64,000 nucleotides of DNA from G963663775 sp963663775 (GTDB lineage Bacteria > Bacillota > Clostridia > Oscillospirales > Butyricicoccaceae): positions 806,001 through 870,000 of the forward strand of contig OY760624.1 in NCBI GenBank assembly GCA_963663775.1, read 5' to 3'. This document shows positions 60,213-64,000 of this stretch, in pieces; the stretch's first letter is position 1; every line of letters starts with the position of its first letter. Under the pieces are notes generated by a model. It was not told where the DNA came from. It did no database searches and worked only from the letters and a program-made list of their open reading frames with translations. The position numbers and the translations under genes were made by a program.

Positions 60213-61096
60213 GTGTCTGCCCTTTCTTCGTCTGGCAAAAGCAGCTGTATCGTTTGGGCATACACTGCCTTTGCCGCCCGTCCTGCCGCACAATCGATGG
60301 CAGCAATGGTTTTGCCTTGGTTGACCGCCTGCACCGCCAGTGGGTCGAATGGAATTTTGCCGACCAGCGGAAGGTGATGCAGCTGGCAAAACGCTTCTAT
60401 CTTTGCGGTGTTTTCCGCATGAATATCATATTTATTGATACAAATTGCGGCTTTCGTGCCAAAGGTCTGCGCCGTTTTCAAGATACGCTCCATGTCACTA
60501 ATGCCGGAAAGCGAAGGCTCGGTCACAAGCAGCACCAAGTCCACGCCGCTGAGCGAAGCAATGACAGGACAGCCAATGCCCGGGGAACCGTCAATGATTG
60601 CAAACGGGGTGTCCGCCGCTACGCCTTCACGCATTTGTTTTTTGACTTCTGTAACCAGCAATCCGGAATTTCCGCTGCCCATACGCAGCTGTGCGGTCGA
60701 AAAAACACTGCTTTCATCGGCATATCGCATCAAATCTCCTGCCACAGCAGGCTGCATGGAAATGGCATCCACTGGGCACACTGCCGCACAAACGCCGCAC
60801 CCCTCACAGGCATAGGCATCTACCCGATATGCATTTTCTGCAGCAATCGCATCAAACCGACAGTTTGCGAGGCATTTTCCGCATTTGACACATCGAGATG
60901 GGTCAATCACAGCTTTATCCATGCCATAAAAATCGGTTGTCTGACAAGGTGCATTCTGCTCCGTCACCAGATGCAGGTTGGGCGCATCCACATCGCAGTC
61001 AGCATAGGCACGGGCTTGTGCCATCTGAATAAATGCACTGGCGAGGGTAGTTTTTCCGGTGCCGCCCTTACCGCTGAGAATCAACAGCTGTTTCAT
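60209..61096 (-). CDS. MinD-type ATPase with 2[4Fe-4S] ferredoxin insert (second copy)
   Basis: A 295-residue P-loop protein. Start at 61096 follows GGAGGTG and overlaps the previous gene by 29 bases. The deviant Walker A is GKGGTGKTT (residues 9-17). A ferredoxin insert carries CVKCGKCLANC and CEGCGVCAAVCP. The Walker B region is IIDGSPGIGCPV. Two-gene pairs of this type bind NifX-like proteins in the ORP complex of Desulfovibrio and may move or load metal clusters. Confidence 0.92.
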   Translation of the reverse strand: MKQLLILSGKGGTGKTTLASAFIQMAQARAYADCDVDAPNLHLVTEQNAPCQTTDFYGMDKAVIDPSRCVKCGKCLANCRFDAIAAENAYRVDAYACEGCGVCAAVCPVDAISMQPAVAGDLMRYADESSVFSTAQLRMGSGNSGLLVTEVKKQMREGVAADTPFAIIDGSPGIGCPVIASLSGVDLVLLVTEPSLSGISDMERILKTAQTFGTKAAICINKYDIHAENTAKIEAFCQLHHLPLVGKIPFDPLAVQAVNQGKTIAAIDCAAGRAAKAVYAQTIQLLLPDEERADT

Positions 61097-61934
61097 GCCG
61101 CACCTCCTTTGCAATGGTATCCAACAGGTCTCCGAACAAGTCCCGATACTGCGCCTGTTCACGGACAACAATCTTCGCCTCGGCATTTTGCGCCCCGAGG
61201 GTACGGTCAAACGGAATCTTACCCAAAATCGGGATGTTATGCGCCACGCAAAAGTCCTCTGCCGGATTTTCGCCGTCTTGGCACTTATTCAGCACCACGC
61301 CATGCGGCTTTTGAAAAAGACGCACCAATTCATAGACCATTTGCAGGTTGTGCACCCCAAACTGCGTCGGTTCGGCAACCAATACACAGAAATCGGCATC
61401 TTTGATGCTTTCCATCACGATGCAGGCGCTGCCTGGCGGACAGTCGATAAACGTTGGCATGTCCTGCACTACTTTGCCGTCTTGCAGCAAGCTGTGGATG
61501 ATGGGCACACCAGAGGATTCACCGATGTGCAAGATACCCGTGCGCACCTGCACCTCTCCCGAAACGCCGTTTTGAATGACTCCAATCGGCTTTTCGATTT
61601 CAGAAAGTGCCTGTTCCGGACAAAGCAGTACACAGCCGCCGCAGGAATGGCACACTTCATCGAACAACACAGGCTTATTTTTCAAAAAGGCAAGTGCATT
61701 GAATTTGCAGAATTCCACGCAGGTACGACAGCCGCTGCAGCGTTCTGCATTGACCACAGGCAGTCGTACCGTGACGGTTTCCTCGGAAAGCGACTGCGGC
61801 TGAAAAAACAGGTGTCCATTCGGCTCTTCCACATCACAGTCAATGTACTGTGTCCGCCCTGCGACCGCCGCCAAATTGACCGAAACCAAGGTTTTTCCGG
61901 TTCCTCCCTTGCCGCTGAGCACGGCAATTTTCAT
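61068..61934 (-). CDS. MinD-type ATPase with 2[4Fe-4S] ferredoxin insert (first copy)
   Basis: A 288-residue paralogue of the next gene, start at 61934 preceded by GGAGGC. It has GKGGTGKTL (Walker A), CSGCRTCVEFC and CHSCGGCVLLCP ferredoxin motifs, and FIDCPPGSACIVMES. The two copies share the same domain order, about 30% or better by eye, and probably heterodimerise. It is 4 bases after the NifX-like gene. Confidence 0.92.
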   Translation of the reverse strand: MKIAVLSGKGGTGKTLVSVNLAAVAGRTQYIDCDVEEPNGHLFFQPQSLSEETVTVRLPVVNAERCSGCRTCVEFCKFNALAFLKNKPVLFDEVCHSCGGCVLLCPEQALSEIEKPIGVIQNGVSGEVQVRTGILHIGESSGVPIIHSLLQDGKVVQDMPTFIDCPPGSACIVMESIKDADFCVLVAEPTQFGVHNLQMVYELVRLFQKPHGVVLNKCQDGENPAEDFCVAHNIPILGKIPFDRTLGAQNAEAKIVVREQAQYRDLFGDLLDTIAKEVRHETAVDSQR

Positions 61935-61938
61935 CGGC

Positions 61939-62304
61939 TTAGCCTCCATGGTGATGGAATCCTGCGTGGATTTCAGTCAGTGCATCAAGCTTGCCGTCTG
62001 CAAATGCCTGTACATTCTCCATAGCAGACCCACTTTGGGTTTTATAAATCGCAATATCTGCCGCGCGCAGCACATCTGCCGCATTTTCCCCACAGCGTGG
62101 GGTCAGCAAAACAGTGCACTGTCTATCCACGAGCGACTGCGCCGCTTTGATGCCTGCGCCCCCTTGGCTTGCTGCGGCACTGTTGTCCAAAAACAAGCTC
62201 TCTTTCGTTTCGGTATCAAAAATCAAGAAATAGGGGGTGCGTCCAAAGGACATGCAGACACTGGTGTTTTCCTGCTTTTCATCAACTGGAATGGCAATTT
62301 TCAT
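61939..62304 (-). CDS. NifX/ORP-like metal-cofactor-binding protein
   Basis: A 121-residue NifX-family domain (KIAIPVDEKQENTSVCMSFG, TPYFLIFD, TPRCGENAADVL) with a C-terminal HAGFHHHGG histidine tail. The start overlaps the scaffold gene stop by 4 bases. In ORP systems this protein holds a mixed Mo-Cu sulfide cluster. Which metal it binds here is unknown. Confidence 0.88.
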   Translation of the reverse strand: MKIAIPVDEKQENTSVCMSFGRTPYFLIFDTETKESLFLDNSAAASQGGAGIKAAQSLVDRQCTVLLTPRCGENAADVLRAADIAIYKTQSGSAMENVQAFADGKLDALTEIHAGFHHHGG

Positions 62305-62696
62305 GAGTGTTCCTCCGTTTCATGGGTTTCATGGGCTTCTAAATAGGCATAAATGGCATTTCTGAGTGCACTGACCCCTAGGTTCGAGCAGTGCTGTTTG
62401 GCTTCTGGCAGTCCGTCTAACGCATGTGTCACATCGTCCTCGGTAATTCGCAGTGCCTCCCGCAGTGTTTTGCCCTGTGCCAGCACAGAGGTCATGCTAG
62501 AGGTTGCAATGGAGGCGCTGCAGCCAAACACCAGATAACTGACATGCGTCAAAACACCGTTTTGCACCTTGATATACATGGTCAGGGCATCTCCGCAGGC
62601 AGGGTCGCCATATTGTCCCTGCGCATCGGCATCTGGCATGCTGTGCGCATTTCTGGGACACATAAAATGCTCCAGCACCGTTTGAGAGTATATCAT
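62301..62696 (-). CDS. IscU/NifU-N-like iron-sulfur scaffold
   Basis: A 131-residue scaffold with the cluster ligands Cys-34 and Asp-36 (YGDPACGD), Cys-59 (FGCSASIATSS) and Cys-103 (QHCSNLG). All three cysteines are intact. It overlaps DUF134 and NifX by ATGA junctions. No cysteine desulfurase lies nearby, so sulfur must come from elsewhere. Confidence 0.92.
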   Translation of the reverse strand: MIYSQTVLEHFMCPRNAHSMPDADAQGQYGDPACGDALTMYIKVQNGVLTHVSYLVFGCSASIATSSMTSVLAQGKTLREALRITEDDVTHALDGLPEAKQHCSNLGVSALRNAIYAYLEAHETHETEEHS

Positions 62697-63064
62697 AGGA
62701 CGTTTTCCGCACTTTCTGTAAAGGTTTCTTCACAACGCTGTCTGCGGCAGCCTTTGCCACAACCGCCGCCGTCACACAGCCGATATTCCCCGCCCTCAAT
62801 CCACAGCATTTTGCCGTTTACGAGAGAGTCGGCGAGTTTCTTTCGCGCATCGTTATAGATGCCCTGCACCGTGGTGCGTGCAATGCGCATCTGCGCAGCA
62901 CACTCTTCTTGGGTAAATCCCTCTAAATCAATCAATCGAATGGTTTCATATTCATCCACCGTCATTTGCACCGCTTGTTCCGCATCAGGCATGGCATCCA
63001 GCGGTCCAAAGCGGCTATTTTCCGGTAAACAGCAGACTTTTCGCCATTTTCTAGGTCTTGGCAT
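62693..63064 (-). CDS. DUF134 (UPF0251) DNA-binding protein
   Basis: A 123-residue protein, start at 63064 behind GGAGGTGAG. The N-terminus (MPRPRKWRKVCCLPE) and the sigma-70 region 4-like HTH (EYETIRLIDLEGFTQEECA, ARTTVQGIYNDARKKLADSL) are family signatures. A C-terminal CDGGGCGKGCRRQRC may bind a metal or cluster. It is first in the operon, and the promoter has two perfect palindromes, so it is the likely autoregulator of the unit. Confidence 0.92.
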   Translation of the reverse strand: MPRPRKWRKVCCLPENSRFGPLDAMPDAEQAVQMTVDEYETIRLIDLEGFTQEECAAQMRIARTTVQGIYNDARKKLADSLVNGKMLWIEGGEYRLCDGGGCGKGCRRQRCEETFTESAENVL

Positions 63065-63110
63065 TGTGCTCACCTCCACGAATTACATCTCTGTGGCAAA
63101 GACTTATTTC

Positions 63111-63155
63111 TGACATATGTCATATTTATTATAGCTTATTTCTGACATATGTCAA
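63111..63155 (-). promoter_or_regulatory. DUF134-operon promoter with two TGACATATGTCA palindromes
   Basis: Minus-strand TTGACA (63155-63150), a 16-base spacer and TATAAT (63133-63128). Perfect 12-bp palindromes TGACATATGTCA lie at 63143-63154, covering the -35, and at 63111-63122, at the expected start site. The flanks match too: CTTATTTC precedes each copy, and the spacing is 32 bp, about three helical turns. This is a typical repressor layout. Confidence 0.85.
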
Positions 63156-63196
63156 TATCAAATTTTAATTTTCTGCAAATTTGATGGCAAAGGAAA

Positions 63197-63232
63197 GCCC
63201 CTATCCGGTGTCTGCAAGCACTGGATAGAGGC
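63197..63232 (-). terminator. Terminator of the 51-residue protein gene
   Basis: A 10-bp stem (GCCTCTATCC/GGATAGGGGC, one G-U) with a 16-base loop and then TTTCCTTT on the minus strand. The tail is imperfect. Confidence 0.6.
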
Positions 63233-63239
63233 AAAGACT

Positions 63240-63395
63240 TTACGTATCTCCTATTTTGTTCTGCATGGCTGCATAATGCGCAATCAGTTCTTGTAGCTGC
63301 GCCTGTGTAATTTGCGAGGTTGCATGAAGCGCACGCAGCCAACCAATTTTCAAGCATGCCGTGAGCGCATCATCGGGTCTTCGTGGTGCGGACAT
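63240..63395 (-). CDS. Small 51-residue protein, unknown
   Basis: A short protein starting MSAPRRPDDALTACLKIG, with start at 63395 set by AAGGAGGAGAG. It is predicted to be helical with a SHOCT-like C-terminal pattern (ITQAQLQELIAHYAAM). No family is recognised. It lies upstream of the DUF134 operon, separated by a terminator. Confidence 0.6.
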   Translation of the reverse strand: MSAPRRPDDALTACLKIGWLRALHATSQITQAQLQELIAHYAAMQNKIGDT

Positions 63396-63468
63396 AGACA
63401 CTCTCCTCCTTTGTACCCTTATCCTATGCAAAAGCGCATGGCAATAGTACGCAGCACCGCCATGCAAA

Positions 63469-63500
63469 ATGCCCGCAAACCAAATCTGGTTTACGGGCAT
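63469..63500 (-). terminator. Terminator of the stalk-domain protein gene
   Basis: A 14-bp stem (arms 63469-63482 and 63487-63500, one mismatch on the DNA, G-U on the transcript) with a 4-base loop, followed by TTTGC, 15 bases past the stop. Confidence 0.8.
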
Positions 63501-63515
63501 TTCTTCTATTACAGT

Positions 63516-64000
63516 TTAATCCTCTGTGTAAGATGCGGTTGTGTCAATGACAATGGTGTTGGAGGTGCTGTCATAGGAAACGCCAAAATCCAACGCTGCT
63601 GCCAAATCACGCAGCTTGAAATAGTTGTTGCCGCCGATGTTATAGGCTGTCAAATCGAGCTGTGCGCCATCCAGATAAAGAGATGCCGTAGACGTGCTTG
63701 CCGTTGCACTGGCTGTGCCGGAGGAAGACTCCAGTTCGCCGCCCACAGTGGTATATGCCTTGCCAGAGGTCAAGGTGATAGATGCCGTGGTGCTGTCATA
63801 ACCGACTTCAAAGGTCTTGTCAGAGGCGGTAAGTGCCTTTGCCAAATCACGCAGCTTGAAATAGTTGTTGCCGTCAATATTGTATGCTTGGAAGCTGACC
63901 GCTGTGCCGTCAATGGTCACTGCAGACCGAGAAAGGGTTGCCGCTGCACTTTTTGCCGTGCTGCCAGCGGTGCTTTTATCCGTTGCTGTGCCGCCGTTGC
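63516..64000 (-). CDS. Stalk-domain (copper amine oxidase N-like) surface protein, partial
   Basis: The minus-strand frame is open to the window edge; the visible part is 161 residues including the stop end. Two beta-rich repeats carry the motif YNIDGNNYFKLRDLAKAL and YNIGGNNYFKLRDLAAALD, the mark of the 'stalk' or copper-amine-oxidase-N-like domain common in secreted clostridial proteins. Ser/Thr/Ala/Gly-rich linkers join them. N-terminus, signal and any catalytic domain lie outside the window. Confidence 0.8.
   Translation of the reverse strand, partial: NGGTATDKSTAGSTAKSAAATLSRSAVTIDGTAVSFQAYNIDGNNYFKLRDLAKALTASDKTFEVGYDSTTASITLTSGKAYTTVGGELESSSGTASATASTSTASLYLDGAQLDLTAYNIGGNNYFKLRDLAAALDFGVSYDSTSNTIVIDTTASYTED

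Noticed and set aside
59738..61405. Plus-strand open frame of 555 codons across the MBL and MinD genes
   Set aside because: It spans three real, overlapping minus-strand genes with intact motifs, so it is a shadow.

Overview
The window is a core-chromosome segment of a spore-forming, anaerobic, Gram-positive (monoderm) Clostridia. The evidence is spore genes (gpr, spoIIP, a gerA-type operon), an HrcA/CIRCE heat-shock operon, many S-layer homology (SLH) proteins, superoxide reductase, and Firmicute-type promoters (TTGACA-17-TATAAT) and ribosome-binding sites. From memory, the 16S gene reads like an Oscillospirales member near Butyricicoccus/Agathobaculum. That placement is inference and was not tested by alignment.

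Layout. Positions 1-1381 hold two divergent paralogues with a shared N-terminal domain followed by threonine tracts; the left one runs off the window. Their matching CATAGACT elements suggest mother-cell sporulation promoters. Positions 1437-7474 are a complete minus-strand rRNA operon (16S, tRNA-Ala, tRNA-Ile, 23S, 5S) with tandem promoters and two long rRNA-processing stems. Positions 7573-14443 carry an SLH protein, rpsT, and the spore genes gpr, spoIIP and gerA-gerC-gerB. Positions 14522-19227 form a lepA-hemW-ACT-DUF711 operon, and 19370-24204 the hrcA-grpE-dnaK-dnaJ operon under a perfect CIRCE. Positions 24371-36689 are translation and transcription genes on the minus strand: rpoB-rpoC, then L7Ae-like, rpsL, rpsG, fusA and tuf. 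Positions 37025-43551 hold a lipoprotein, a polar amino-acid ABC importer, an M16 peptidase, a TIM-barrel-like protein, tRNA-Arg and two small genes.

Positions 43749-58221 are a cell-surface island. Its core is two back-to-back units. One is an SLH-anchored transglutaminase-like protein followed by a MalT/LuxR-type STAND regulator on the minus strand. The other is a 1458-residue SLH-anchored GLUG-repeat protein followed by a STAND regulator ending in an OmpR-type winged helix and BTAD on the plus strand. The promoter of the giant surface gene carries 7-bp direct repeats spaced 11 bp, the last ending 8 bp before a -10 hexamer. That is the geometry used by SARP/BTAD activators. This paired architecture is the best candidate here for an undescribed system.

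Positions 58320-63155 are an anaerobic redox/metal-cluster island. It has superoxide reductase, two NifX-type proteins, a metallo-beta-lactamase-fold protein, two MinD-type ATPases each with two ferredoxin clusters, an IscU/NifU-like scaffold and a DUF134 regulator. The last six are tightly overlapped in one operon whose promoter carries two copies of the perfect palindrome TGACATATGTCA. The set resembles the 'orange protein' (ORP) MinD complexes of sulfate reducers, enlarged with a scaffold and an MBL protein. The window ends in a partial protein with 'stalk' (copper-amine-oxidase-N-like) domains.
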